DNA of 64,000 nt from Sphingosinicella sp041916975 (lineage in GTDB: Bacteria; Pseudomonadota; Alphaproteobacteria; Sphingomonadales; Sphingomonadaceae). Below the pieces are notes generated by a model. That model did not search any database, was not told the DNA's origin, and saw only the letters and a list, made by a program, of their open reading frames with translations. The stretch lies in NCBI RefSeq assembly GCF_041916975.1, contig NZ_JAYRYK010000001.1:3968001-4032000 (forward strand), given 5' to 3'. The translations under genes and the position numbers were made by a program. Below are positions 1-7,875 of the stretch, in pieces (position 1 is the first letter of the stretch; each line of letters begins with the position of its first letter).

Positions 1-631
1 GCGCGAGATTGCCGAAGGTAATGCGCCGGCTGATCTCCCGCACCGTGAAGCGGTAGCGATCGAGCAGGCTGCGGATGCCGCCGGCGAGCAGCGCGGTCAT
101 CATCGCGGCGGTGGCCCAGTAGCTCTCGTTCGGCACCATGAAGGCCGCCGTGACGCCCGGTACGATGCCGAAGGCCATGCTGGCGATCGCAAGGCGTGGC
201 CGCAGCGCCATTCCGGCGGAAACTCCGGCACCGTAGCCAACGAGCATCGTAACGGTGAACAGGTGTGCTTCAGGCGCCGGCAGCGTGAAGATGCGCACGC
301 CATACGCGCCGAGACACGCTGCGAAGGCGAGGTAAGCGACCGCGAAATACTGTTCCAGACGCTGGGCACGCGCGAGGCCGAGCCCTGTATCGAACGCTTC
401 CTTGCGGCCGCCAAAGGCGACTGCGAGCCGGATGAGGCTCGTGAGCGTCCCCAAGGCGACGATGATTGCGAGCGTCATGTCGCCGGTTTCGCGAACCGCC
501 AGGCAACCGCCCGCGATGAAGCCGACGCTCATGATCAGCGAGGGGATGAACGCAGCGTAAAGGCTGCGCACCAACTCCACATAGATTCCGTCGAGCACGG
601 TCTCTGCTCGCGGGAAGAACACCCGTTTCAT
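1..631 (-). CDS. N-terminal part of a membrane sensor protein, probably a diguanylate cyclase (partial)
   Basis: The reading frame opens with ATG at 631 and runs off the left edge after 210 codons, so only the N-terminus is visible. It starts MKRVFFPRAETVLDG and contains about five to six hydrophobic stretches (roughly residues 27-48, 52-70, 93-112, 120-140, 143-163, 168-185), followed by a basic stretch (DRYRFTVREISRR) that would enter the cytoplasm. This layout matches the membrane sensor half of many sphingomonad GGDEF proteins. The GGDEF domain itself would lie outside the window, so the enzymatic call is inference. It is divergent from the extensin-like gene that follows. Confidence 0.55.
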   Translation of the reverse strand, partial: MKRVFFPRAETVLDGIYVELVRSLYAAFIPSLIMSVGFIAGGCLAVRETGDMTLAIIVALGTLTSLIRLAVAFGGRKEAFDTGLGLARAQRLEQYFAVAYLAFAACLGAYGVRIFTLPAPEAHLFTVTMLVGYGAGVSAGMALRPRLAIASMAFGIVPGVTAAFMVPNESYWATAAMMTALLAGGIRSLLDRYRFTVREISRRITFGNLA

Positions 632-793
632 ACGCTACCCGTACCCCGCAACTCTTACTTAGCTCTCTCAGGAGCGGTTCGTGGGAGGTTTCCCGATGCG
701 GATTGAAGCAAGGTTAACACGCGCGTCAAAAAGCGATGGGCCGAAAAGGGCGGGGTCGGTTGCAGGGGATGGCTGCCGCGCTAAAAGAAAGGC

Positions 794-1426
794 ATGTGGG
801 GTCGCTTTCTTTCCGCCTTGTCGCTTGTTGCCGTTGCGGCTTGCTCGGGCGGTGCGCCGCCGGTTTCGGGGCGCCCGCCGGAATCGCGCCCGCCGGAAGA
901 CGCAGCGGCCTGCTTCGCGCGGCTCGATCGCATCCAGGGGTTGAAGTATCGCAAGCTCGATCCGCATGTCGAAGGCCAGTGCGGATACGAGAACGCGGTG
1001 CTGCTGCTCGACATCGGCGTGCCTGTGGCCGGGCTGAAGGCGGTTTCGTGTCCCGTCGCCGAATCGCTCTACCGGTGGGTGCATGAAGGCGTGCGCCCGG
1101 CGGCGCGCGATCATTTCGGGGCGGATGTCGTCCGCATCCAGAGCTACGGCACCTATGCTTGCCGCACGCGCAACAGCCAGCCGGGCGCGCGGCTTTCCGA
1201 ACATGCGCGTGCGAACGCGGTCGATGTCGCGAGCTTCACGCTGGCGAACGGCCGCACGGTGGCGGTGAAATCCGGATGGCGTGGGCCGGGCGACGAGCAG
1301 GGGTTCCTGCGCGCCGCGCACCGCGCCGGCTGCGCACGCTTCAACATCGTGATCGGCCCGGATGGGGACGCCTTTCATCAGGATCACCTGCATCTCGACA
1401 TGGGACGCGGGCCATATTGCCGCTGA
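794..1426 (+). CDS. Extensin-like family lipoprotein
   Basis: 210 aa. The N-terminus is a lipoprotein signal with the lipobox ending at Cys17 (VAVAAC), so the mature protein is probably lipid-anchored. The C-terminal half carries the conserved extensin-like (Extensin_2) features: several paired cysteines, a SEHARANAVDVASF stretch and a final HQDHLHLDMGRGPYC stretch. The His/Asp spacing in these resembles peptidase-M15-type metal sites. A cell-wall role is plausible but the activity of this family is not established. The start ATG at 794 has only a weak purine-rich ribosome site (GAAAGG). It lies upstream of the LOG gene on the same strand with a 32-bp gap. Confidence 0.85.
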   Translation: MWGRFLSALSLVAVAACSGGAPPVSGRPPESRPPEDAAACFARLDRIQGLKYRKLDPHVEGQCGYENAVLLLDIGVPVAGLKAVSCPVAESLYRWVHEGVRPAARDHFGADVVRIQSYGTYACRTRNSQPGARLSEHARANAVDVASFTLANGRTVAVKSGWRGPGDEQGFLRAAHRAGCARFNIVIGPDGDAFHQDHLHLDMGRGPYCR

Positions 1427-1458
1427 CGTGCGGCGCTTTGGGCGTTAGAGACGCCCAC

Positions 1459-2337
1459 ATGGACGATAAAACCACAGTAGCGCACCGCACGTTCCCCTCG
1501 GCCGAAGAGGATGCGGCCGCCGCCGCCAAGACCACACCGATCCCGCAAACGGAGCACCCGAGCTATCGGCTGGCGTTTCAGGATCCGGATTTTCTTCTGC
1601 GCGAGGAGCTGCGCCCCGTTCGTTTTCAGCTTGAGCTGCTGAAGCCGGAGATGCTGCTGAAAGAACACGGCATCGCCTCTACGTTCGTGCTTTACGGCTC
1701 TGCGCGCATACCGTCGCCCGAAATGGCAGAGGCGCTTGTTGCTGCGGCCCGTACGGACTGGGAACGCAAGGTAGCCGAAAGGATGCGCGCCAAGGCGAAA
1801 TACTACACGGAGGCCTACAAACTCGCCTATCTCGTCTCCTCGCTGCCGCGCGAGGACGGTGAGCGGCATTTCGTGGTGTGTTCCGGCGGGGGACCGTCGA
1901 TCATGGAGGCCGCGAACAAGGGCGCGCATGACGCCGGCGCGGAATCGGTCGCGCTCAATATCGTCCTCGAGCATGAGCAACTGCCGAATCCGTACGTGAC
2001 CCCGGCGCTTTCTTTCCAGTTTCACTACTTCGCGCTGCGGAAGATGCACTTCCTGATGCGCGCGAAAGCCGTGGCGGCGTTCCCCGGTGGCTTCGGCACG
2101 TTAGATGAACTGTTCGAGACGCTCACGCTCATTCAGACACGCAAGGTGAAGCCGTTCCCCGTGCTGCTGTTCGGGCGCGAATTCTGGGAACGGATTATCA
2201 ACTTCGAAGCGCTTGCCGAGGAGGGCACGATTTCGCGCGATGACCTTTCGCTGTTCCACTTCGTGGAGACGGCCGAAGAGGCTTGGGAAATCGTGGCGGG
2301 CTTCTACGAGATTTCTGCTATGGGTGGCCCCTGCTAG
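1459..2337 (+). CDS. LOG family protein (TIGR00730-like Rossmann fold)
   Basis: 292 aa from the ATG at 1459. The family signature is present: CSGGGPSIMEAANKGAHDAG in the middle and PGGFGTLDE at residues 209-217. In LOG (Lonely guy) proteins these motifs form the nucleotide-binding and catalytic site for cleaving ribose 5-phosphate from AMP or cytokinin ribotides. This copy has a long N-terminal extension of about 90 residues before the Rossmann domain, seen in the larger LOG-like subgroup whose substrate is less certain. The frame is open further upstream, but that stretch overlaps the extensin gene and is not like the family. The DUF418 gene follows on the same strand. Confidence 0.85.
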   Translation: MDDKTTVAHRTFPSAEEDAAAAAKTTPIPQTEHPSYRLAFQDPDFLLREELRPVRFQLELLKPEMLLKEHGIASTFVLYGSARIPSPEMAEALVAAARTDWERKVAERMRAKAKYYTEAYKLAYLVSSLPREDGERHFVVCSGGGPSIMEAANKGAHDAGAESVALNIVLEHEQLPNPYVTPALSFQFHYFALRKMHFLMRAKAVAAFPGGFGTLDELFETLTLIQTRKVKPFPVLLFGREFWERIINFEALAEEGTISRDDLSLFHFVETAEEAWEIVAGFYEISAMGGPC

Positions 2338-2375
2338 GGCGGCGTTGAACGACAGCGCCCGAACCGGGGAGGGGG

Positions 2376-3635
2376 ATGGGCGAAGCGCGGGACAGCGCGA
2401 CACGCATCGAGGCGCTCGATGTCCTGCGCGGTATCGCCATTCTCGGTATCATGCTGCTCAACATCTGGGCGATGGGCAGCGTGCCCGGCATCGGCTCCGA
2501 TCCCCGCATTTCCGGGTGGGCGCTTTCCGACCGCGTCGTCTGGTGGGTGCAGCAGCTCTTCGTGGAAGGCACGATGCGCGGGCTGCTTTCGCTGCTGTTC
2601 GGCGCGGGGTTCGTGATTCTCGCTACCCGCCCGACCGGCGCTCGCTCGGCGCTATCGATCTACTATCGGCGCATGGCCGCGCTTATCGTGTTCGGCCTCA
2701 TCCACGGCTACCTGCTGATGTGGCCGGGCGACATCCTGCTCATCTACGGTATTGCCGGGCTGTTCCTGTTCCCGTTTCGCGACCTTCCGGCGCGTGCGCT
2801 CATCGGCCTTGGGTTCGGCGGCATCGCGGTTCTTACCGCCATCGGCGCTGCGGCGGTCGTCGAAGGGATGAACACGCGCGAACACGCGGAGGCCGCGATC
2901 GCCGCAGGGGCGGGCGACGAGGACGAGCGCATCGTTGCGTGGCAGGACTATCTCGCCGCCATCCAGCCCGACCTTGAGGCCGATGCACACTCGCGTGCGG
3001 CGCGGCAGGGCAGCCTTGCCGACAACATCGCCTACAAGGCGACGATCGCCAGTGAATGGAACAGCCTTGCCGCGATCAGCTGGTGGTCGCTCGATGCGGT
3101 GGCGATGATGCTGGTGGGTGCCGGGCTGTTCAAGGCCGGTTTTCTTGGCGGCGGGTTACCGCGCGAAACCTATTTCAAGGTCGCGCTTGCCGGCTACGCG
3201 ATCGGTGTTCCCATCAATTTCATCGAAGCGGAGCAGGCGATCGCCGCCGGTTTCATGGTGCCGATTCCGATTTCGGAGGTCACCTACCAGATCGGGCGGC
3301 TGGCCACGACGCTGGGGCACACGGGCCTCGTGCTTGCGGCTTTGCAGACCGGGGGTGGCCGGCGTGTGCTCGGGATCTTCGCGGCGCCGGGGCGGATGGC
3401 GTTCACCACCTATATCGGCGAGACACTGATCGGACAGTGGCTGCTTTTCCCCGGCTTCGCACTCGGGCTGCACGGGAAAGTCTCGATCGCGCAGAGCTGG
3501 CTGATCGCGCTTGGTATTGCGGTCGTTTTGACCGCGTTCGCCACGTGGTGGCTCGGCCGCTTCAGAATGGGGCCGCTCGAATGGCTGTGGCGCTGGCTCA
3601 CCTATGGCCAGCGCCCAGCATTCATTCGGACTTAG
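2376..3635 (+). CDS. DUF418 domain-containing membrane protein
   Basis: 419 aa integral membrane protein beginning with IEALDVLRGIAILGI, the typical opening of DUF418 proteins. The last part (about residues 230-400) contains the DUF418 region, with an AAPGRMAFTTYI stretch and a C-terminal WWLGRFRMGPLEWLWRWLTYG that is very characteristic. Around eight to ten transmembrane helices are likely. The function of the family is unknown; transport or acyl transfer has been suggested from distant similarity. A strong ribosome site (GGGGAGGGGG) directly precedes the ATG at 2376. The last four bases overlap the convergent cytochrome c gene. Confidence 0.88.
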   Translation: MGEARDSATRIEALDVLRGIAILGIMLLNIWAMGSVPGIGSDPRISGWALSDRVVWWVQQLFVEGTMRGLLSLLFGAGFVILATRPTGARSALSIYYRRMAALIVFGLIHGYLLMWPGDILLIYGIAGLFLFPFRDLPARALIGLGFGGIAVLTAIGAAAVVEGMNTREHAEAAIAAGAGDEDERIVAWQDYLAAIQPDLEADAHSRAARQGSLADNIAYKATIASEWNSLAAISWWSLDAVAMMLVGAGLFKAGFLGGGLPRETYFKVALAGYAIGVPINFIEAEQAIAAGFMVPIPISEVTYQIGRLATTLGHTGLVLAALQTGGGRRVLGIFAAPGRMAFTTYIGETLIGQWLLFPGFALGLHGKVSIAQSWLIALGIAVVLTAFATWWLGRFRMGPLEWLWRWLTYGQRPAFIRT

Positions 3636-4282
3636 TGCGTCGCTTCCGCGGGTGCGGCTTCCGCCGGAGCAGCGGCAGCGGGCGCAGCTTCAGCGGCAGC
3701 AGCGTCGGCCGGGGCCGCAGCGGCGGGCGCTTCGGCAACCGCCGGCGCGGCCGGCAGCGGCAGCGGGCTGTCGCTCTGCGAATTGAGATAGACAAGCAGA
3801 TCGGCGCGATCCTGCGGCTTCGAAATGCCCGCGAAGCTCATCTTGTTGCCGGCGATGTACTTGCGGGGCGATTCGACCCAGTGGCTGAGTTCGTCCCAGC
3901 CCCAGTTGCCGCCGTGGCTCTTCACGGCGTCCGAATAGGCGAAGCCCGCGAGGTGCGCGACCTTGGCGCCGAGAATGCCATAAAGGTTCGGACCCTGGCC
4001 GTTGGCGCCGCCCTTGTTGACCGTGTGGCAGGCAGCGCACTTCTTGAACTGCGCTTCACCCTTCGCCGGGTTGGCGGTGGCGAGGAACGCGGCGATCGGC
4101 TGCACGGCTTCGGCAGCACCGGCGCCGGCGTCAGCCTCGACCTCGACGCCTTCGACGACATAGCCCTTCGTTTCGGAGTGGCCAGGCGCGTAGACGAATC
4201 CCGTGAGGATCGACAGGCCAAGCACCGCAATCGCGGCCGCGAGCACCCAGCCGATAATCTTGTTCCATTCGTAACTGTCCAC
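3632..4282 (-). CDS. Membrane-anchored cytochrome c family protein
   Basis: 216 aa. An uncleaved N-terminal transmembrane segment (about residues 8-30) anchors the protein so that the heme domain faces the periplasm. The heme-binding motif is C82-A-A-C85-H86 and the probable axial Met is M148 in GNKMSFAGI. The class I fold resembles cytochrome c2/c552 carriers that shuttle electrons between the bc1 complex and terminal oxidases. The final 50 residues are a low-complexity Ala/Pro/Glu tail that is not part of the heme domain. The gene is convergent with DUF418 (shared stop region at 3632-3635) and divergent from pheA. Confidence 0.9.
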   Translation of the reverse strand: MDSYEWNKIIGWVLAAAIAVLGLSILTGFVYAPGHSETKGYVVEGVEVEADAGAGAAEAVQPIAAFLATANPAKGEAQFKKCAACHTVNKGGANGQGPNLYGILGAKVAHLAGFAYSDAVKSHGGNWGWDELSHWVESPRKYIAGNKMSFAGISKPQDRADLLVYLNSQSDSPLPLPAAPAVAEAPAAAAPADAAAAEAAPAAAAPAEAAPAEATH

Positions 4283-4430
4283 TGCGCCCTCCGAAGAGCG
4301 GGGCCTTTCTCTGAAGCCCCCCGGTTCAAAATCGCGCGGAACATAGTTTCAGGAGTCGGGATTGCCAAGCTCCAGATCGCCGCAGGCTGCGCTTGACGTG
4401 GGAAGCCCCCGCGCCGCAAAGAGCGCGGCG

Positions 4431-5324
4431 ATGCAGAACTATCCCGAATCCGCCGCGCGGCTCGTTGAAGAGCTTGCGCAAGCCGCTGAAAAAACGCCGG
4501 AAACCGCCGTTGCCTTTCAGGGCGCGCCCGGCGCCTATTCGCATCAGGCCGCGCGAGAGATGGGGCAGGGTGCGCCGACACTGCCGTGTCTTTCCTTCTC
4601 CGACGCTATCGATGCGGTGCGCGAGGGGCGTGCGGGGCGGGCGATCATCCCGATCGAGAACTCGCTGCACGGCCGCGTCGCCGACATTCACTTCCTGCTG
4701 CCGGAGTCGGGGCTGTGGATCGTGGCCGAGCATTTCGTGCGCGTCCGTCACTCGCTGCTCGCCGTGCCGGGCGCCGCGCTTTCGGACGTAAAGGTCGCGA
4801 TCAGCCACCCGCAGGCGCTCGGCCAGTGCCGCAAACGCCTTCGCGAATGGGGCATCAGTCCGGTGGCGTCGTTCGACACGGCTGCCTCGGCCGCGAAGGT
4901 CGCGGATGATGGGGACAAGGCGGTGGCAGCGGTCGCCTCGCAGCTCGCCGGGCAGCTTTACGGCCTTACGCCGCTCGCCGAAGGGATCGAGGACGAGGCG
5001 CACAACACCACGCGCTTCGTTTCGCTGGCCCGGGAGCCGTTGATGCCGGAGGCGGGACTTCCGGCCATGACCTCGCTGCTGTTCGAAGTGCGCTCGGTGC
5101 CCGCCGCGCTCTACAAGGCGCTCGGCGGCTTCGCCACCAACGGTGTCAACCTCACCAAGCTCGAAAGCTACATGCGCGACGGCCAGTTCCAGGCCGCGGA
5201 GTTCTACGTGGACATCGAGGGGCGCCCCGACGACCCCAATGTCGAACGCGCGCTCGACGAGCTGAAGTACCACACCAAGTGGGTGCGGATGCTCGGGACA
5301 TACCCGCAGGCGCGTTCACGCTAG
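4431..5324 (+). CDS. pheA: Prephenate dehydratase
   Basis: 297 aa monofunctional prephenate dehydratase, converting prephenate to phenylpyruvate for phenylalanine synthesis. The PDT domain begins AVAFQGAPGAYSH and includes IPIENSLHGRVADIH and the catalytic NTTRF motif. A C-terminal ACT domain (LLFEVRSVPAALYKALGGF to about residue 285, with the LESYM phenylalanine-binding region) gives feedback inhibition in the family. There is no chorismate mutase domain. The ATG at 4431 was chosen because the product then starts MQNYPESAARLVEE, as in related proteins. An in-frame TTG at 4362 has a better ribosome site (AGGAG at 4351-4355), so a 23-residue longer form is possible. The 3' end overlaps the convergent hydrolase gene by 9 bp. 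Confidence 0.92.
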   Translation: MQNYPESAARLVEELAQAAEKTPETAVAFQGAPGAYSHQAAREMGQGAPTLPCLSFSDAIDAVREGRAGRAIIPIENSLHGRVADIHFLLPESGLWIVAEHFVRVRHSLLAVPGAALSDVKVAISHPQALGQCRKRLREWGISPVASFDTAASAAKVADDGDKAVAAVASQLAGQLYGLTPLAEGIEDEAHNTTRFVSLAREPLMPEAGLPAMTSLLFEVRSVPAALYKALGGFATNGVNLTKLESYMRDGQFQAAEFYVDIEGRPDDPNVERALDELKYHTKWVRMLGTYPQARSR

Positions 5325-6599
5325 GTCTGCGGCGAGCGCTTTCCCGAGGTCTTCAGGGAGCGGATAGGCCTGCTGCGGCATGTACTGCGTCATCAGCACG
5401 ACGCTGAGCTTCTGCGCCGGGAGCGCCGAGGCGAGCGTGCCTGCTGCGCCGCCCCAGCCATAGCTGCCGGGGATGAGGCCCGGGCCGGCGGTGGTGACGA
5501 CGCGCCCGCCTGCGCCGTAGCCCTGATTGCCTTCATAGAAGACGCCTCTGGGGAGCAGGTTCGAGACCGCGAGCTTCGCGGCTTCGGGCGAGATGATCTG
5601 CGCGCTGCCATGGTGGCCGCCGTTCGCGACCATCCGCATGAAGCGCATGTAGTCGTCCGCCGTCGACACGAGCCCGCCGCCGCCCGCCGGGTAGCTGGCG
5701 GGGACGGCATACTCGGTCTTCGGCGGGGCATCGACGGGCACGAGGTTGTTGCTGTGGAGCAGATAGTTGGTGGCGAGCCGGTCCATTGATGCGGCGGGGA
5801 CGGAGAAGCCGGTGTCGTGCATGGCGAGCGGCGTCAGCAGCCGTTCCTGGAGCACGGTTTCGAACGGTTTGCGCGCGACCTTTTCGATGACGGCGCCGAG
5901 CACATCGAGCGAAATGCTGTAATTCCACGCCGTGCCGGGATCGGCGACGAGGGGAAGCTCGGCGACGGCGTTCGCGAAGGCCTGCAGGTTGCTCGGCGAT
6001 TCGCCGTCGCCCGGCTCGCGCCCGACCGTGCGCATACCGGGCATCAGGCCGAAGCGGCGATACGCCTTGCCGACGGCGCTGGGCATGAAGTGGTAGGTGA
6101 ACCCGGCGGTGTGCGTGAGCAGGTGGCGCACCGTGATCGGCCCGCTCGCGGGGCGGGCTTCGAGGCTGGTCGCCGGATCGATGGCGACCTTCATCGCCTT
6201 GAACGCGGGGAGGATGTCGGCGATCGGCTGATCGAGGCCGAGCGCGCCTTCGCTGATCATCTGCGCGGCGAGCACGCCCGTGATCGGCTTTGTCATCGAA
6301 TAGATGCGCCAGATGCTTTTCGCGTCGACCGGCGTTTCGCGCTGCAAGCCGAGCGTTCCCGCGCCGGTATAGAAAGCGGGGGCGTCGCCACTCGCCACGC
6401 CGATGATCATGCCCGCCACCTTGCGCTCCGCCACATAGCGCTCGGCAAGCGCCTTCAGCGCCGCCCAGTTGCGGACGGGCGCGGCGGCGGGGGCAGCGGT
6501 TCGGGACGTCGCGGCGCAGGCCGGAAGCAGCGCAAGACCGCCGAAAGCGGCGATTCCGCCGAGGAGGCTGCGACGGTCGAGCCCGGATTGCAATGTCAT
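5316..6599 (-). CDS. Serine hydrolase of the beta-lactamase/class C esterase family, exported
   Basis: 427 aa. The N-terminus has a twin-arginine signal (R9-R10-S-L-L) running into a hydrophobic segment with a possible lipobox Cys28. The class C beta-lactamase/EstB-like domain is visible: S101-M-T-K104 gives the SxxK nucleophile motif and Y227-S-I in NYSISLDVLG is the YxN-type tyrosine. Near the C-terminus GWGGAAGT replaces the KTG box, as in many esterases of this group. This argues against a true beta-lactamase; a D-amino peptidase or carboxylesterase is more likely. It is divergent from the parA-like gene, with a palindrome at 6636-6653 between them. Confidence 0.85.
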   Translation of the reverse strand: MTLQSGLDRRSLLGGIAAFGGLALLPACAATSRTAAPAAAPVRNWAALKALAERYVAERKVAGMIIGVASGDAPAFYTGAGTLGLQRETPVDAKSIWRIYSMTKPITGVLAAQMISEGALGLDQPIADILPAFKAMKVAIDPATSLEARPASGPITVRHLLTHTAGFTYHFMPSAVGKAYRRFGLMPGMRTVGREPGDGESPSNLQAFANAVAELPLVADPGTAWNYSISLDVLGAVIEKVARKPFETVLQERLLTPLAMHDTGFSVPAASMDRLATNYLLHSNNLVPVDAPPKTEYAVPASYPAGGGGLVSTADDYMRFMRMVANGGHHGSAQIISPEAAKLAVSNLLPRGVFYEGNQGYGAGGRVVTTAGPGLIPGSYGWGGAAGTLASALPAQKLSVVLMTQYMPQQAYPLPEDLGKALAADLA

Positions 6600-6635
6600 C
6601 GGCGGCGATTCCCCTGTTGGCTACGTGGCTTAGAA

Positions 6636-6653
6636 ATGCCACATGAGTGGCAT
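6636..6653. promoter_or_regulatory. 18-bp inverted repeat between divergent genes, candidate operator
   Basis: ATGCCAC at 6636-6642 and GTGGCAT at 6647-6653 are perfect inverted arms around a 4-bp spacer. They lie in the 84-bp gap between the divergent serine hydrolase and ParA-like genes, about 30 bp upstream of the ParA start. No T run follows on either strand, so a terminator is unlikely. It could be an operator or a ParA-associated site; this is inference. Confidence 0.4.
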
Positions 6654-6683
6654 GGAAAAACAGGACGTCAACGGCGGAGCGGC

Positions 6684-7433
6684 ATGAAAGTCATCGCAGT
6701 CTTCAGCCTGAAGGGCGGCGTCGGCAAGACGTCCGTGGCTGTCAATCTCGCGCATCTCCTTGCAACGCAGGCCAAGCGGCGCACGCTGCTGTGGGATCTC
6801 GATGCGCAGGGCGCGGCATCGGACCTGTTGCAGGTCGAACCCAGCAAGAAGGCCCGCAAGCTGTTCGCCGGAAGCGGTGGCGGCGATATCGAGGCCTATA
6901 TCGTGCCGAGCAAGTGGCCGGGTCTCGATGTGCTCGCGGCGGACGAATCGCTGCGCAAGCTCGATGTCCAGCTTGTCGAATCGCAGCGCGCGAAGCTGCT
7001 GGCGAAGCGGCTTGCGGCTGTCGCCAGCGAGTACGACCGCGTCGTGCTCGATTGCCCGCCGGGCTTCGGCCTGCTCGCCGACCAGATCTTCCGTGCGGCG
7101 GACCTCATCGTCGAGCCGATGACGATGTCGCCGCTCTCGGCACGCACCAACGAGCAACTCGCCGAGCATCTGACGCGGCACCACAAGGGCGAGCCGCCGG
7201 TGATCCCGGTGTTCACGATGGTGGACAAGCGACGTGCGCTGCATCGTGAGACGCTGGAGGCTTGCCCCGACGTTCACGCGATCCCCTATTCGAGCAAGGT
7301 CGAGGAGATGGCGGTCTATTGCCTGCCGCTCGCCGAGATCGCGCCCGATGCCGTGGAAACCAAGGAGTTTTCGAAGCTGGTGACGGCGATCGAACGCAAG
7401 CTCACCAGGCCCGCCCGGCCGCGAAAGGCCTGA
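6684..7433 (+). CDS. ParA family ATPase (orphan, no ParB neighbour)
   Basis: 249 aa deviant-Walker ATPase. The P-loop KGGVGKT sits at residues 10-16 right after MKVIAVFSL, with LWDLDAQGAA (A') and VVLDCPPGF (Walker B) following. ParA/Soj/MinD relatives dimerise on ATP and position cargo such as DNA, chemoreceptor arrays or enzymes on the nucleoid or membrane. No parB, MinC-like or chemotaxis gene is next to it; it heads a co-directional group with a thioesterase (10-bp gap) and zapE. It is therefore not the chromosomal parAB pair. The ATG at 6684 follows a GGCGGAGC ribosome site. The cargo cannot be told from the sequence. Confidence 0.85.
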   Translation: MKVIAVFSLKGGVGKTSVAVNLAHLLATQAKRRTLLWDLDAQGAASDLLQVEPSKKARKLFAGSGGGDIEAYIVPSKWPGLDVLAADESLRKLDVQLVESQRAKLLAKRLAAVASEYDRVVLDCPPGFGLLADQIFRAADLIVEPMTMSPLSARTNEQLAEHLTRHHKGEPPVIPVFTMVDKRRALHRETLEACPDVHAIPYSSKVEEMAVYCLPLAEIAPDAVETKEFSKLVTAIERKLTRPARPRKA

Positions 7434-7443
7434 CCGCCGCGCG

Positions 7444-7875
7444 ATGCCGACCATAGAGATTGCGGACGGGCCGCTCAAAGGTTGGCGCCGCTGGAGTCAG
7501 CTTGACGAGGACAGTTTCCAGAGCCTGGTCGGGCCGGTCTATTTCCGTGCCGGCGCGGACGGCGGCGTCGAGTGCCGCTCTCCCACGGAGACGAAGCATC
7601 GCAACAACCAGGGCCGTCTGCACGGCGGCTATGTGACGACGTTCATCGATATGGCGCTGTTCGCCATCGCCGCGCCCGCGCTCACCGCGCACCGGGCGGT
7701 GACGCTGACGCTGAACACGGAGTTCCTTGGCGCCGGTGTGCCGGGCAAGGATATCTACGCGACCGGCGAGATCACCCGCGAAACCGGCAAGCTCATCTTC
7801 CTGCGCGGTCTCGTGACGCAGGACGGGCCGATCGCCTCGTTTTCCGGCGTGCTGAGGAAGGTCGCGCCGCGTTGA
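7444..7875 (+). CDS. PaaI-family hotdog thioesterase
   Basis: 143 aa single hotdog domain. The motif NNQGRLHGGYVTTFIDMAL holds the conserved H60-G-G and an acidic residue (D69) on the long helix, which serve acyl-CoA thioester hydrolysis in PaaI/YdiI-type enzymes. The C-terminal strands (TLTLNTEFLG, DIYATGEITRETG, LIFLRGLVTQDG) are complete, so the gene is intact. The substrate is unknown. It starts 10 bp after the ParA gene and its stop codon overlaps the TTG start of zapE, so the three genes are probably co-transcribed. Confidence 0.88.
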   Translation: MPTIEIADGPLKGWRRWSQLDEDSFQSLVGPVYFRAGADGGVECRSPTETKHRNNQGRLHGGYVTTFIDMALFAIAAPALTAHRAVTLTLNTEFLGAGVPGKDIYATGEITRETGKLIFLRGLVTQDGPIASFSGVLRKVAPR

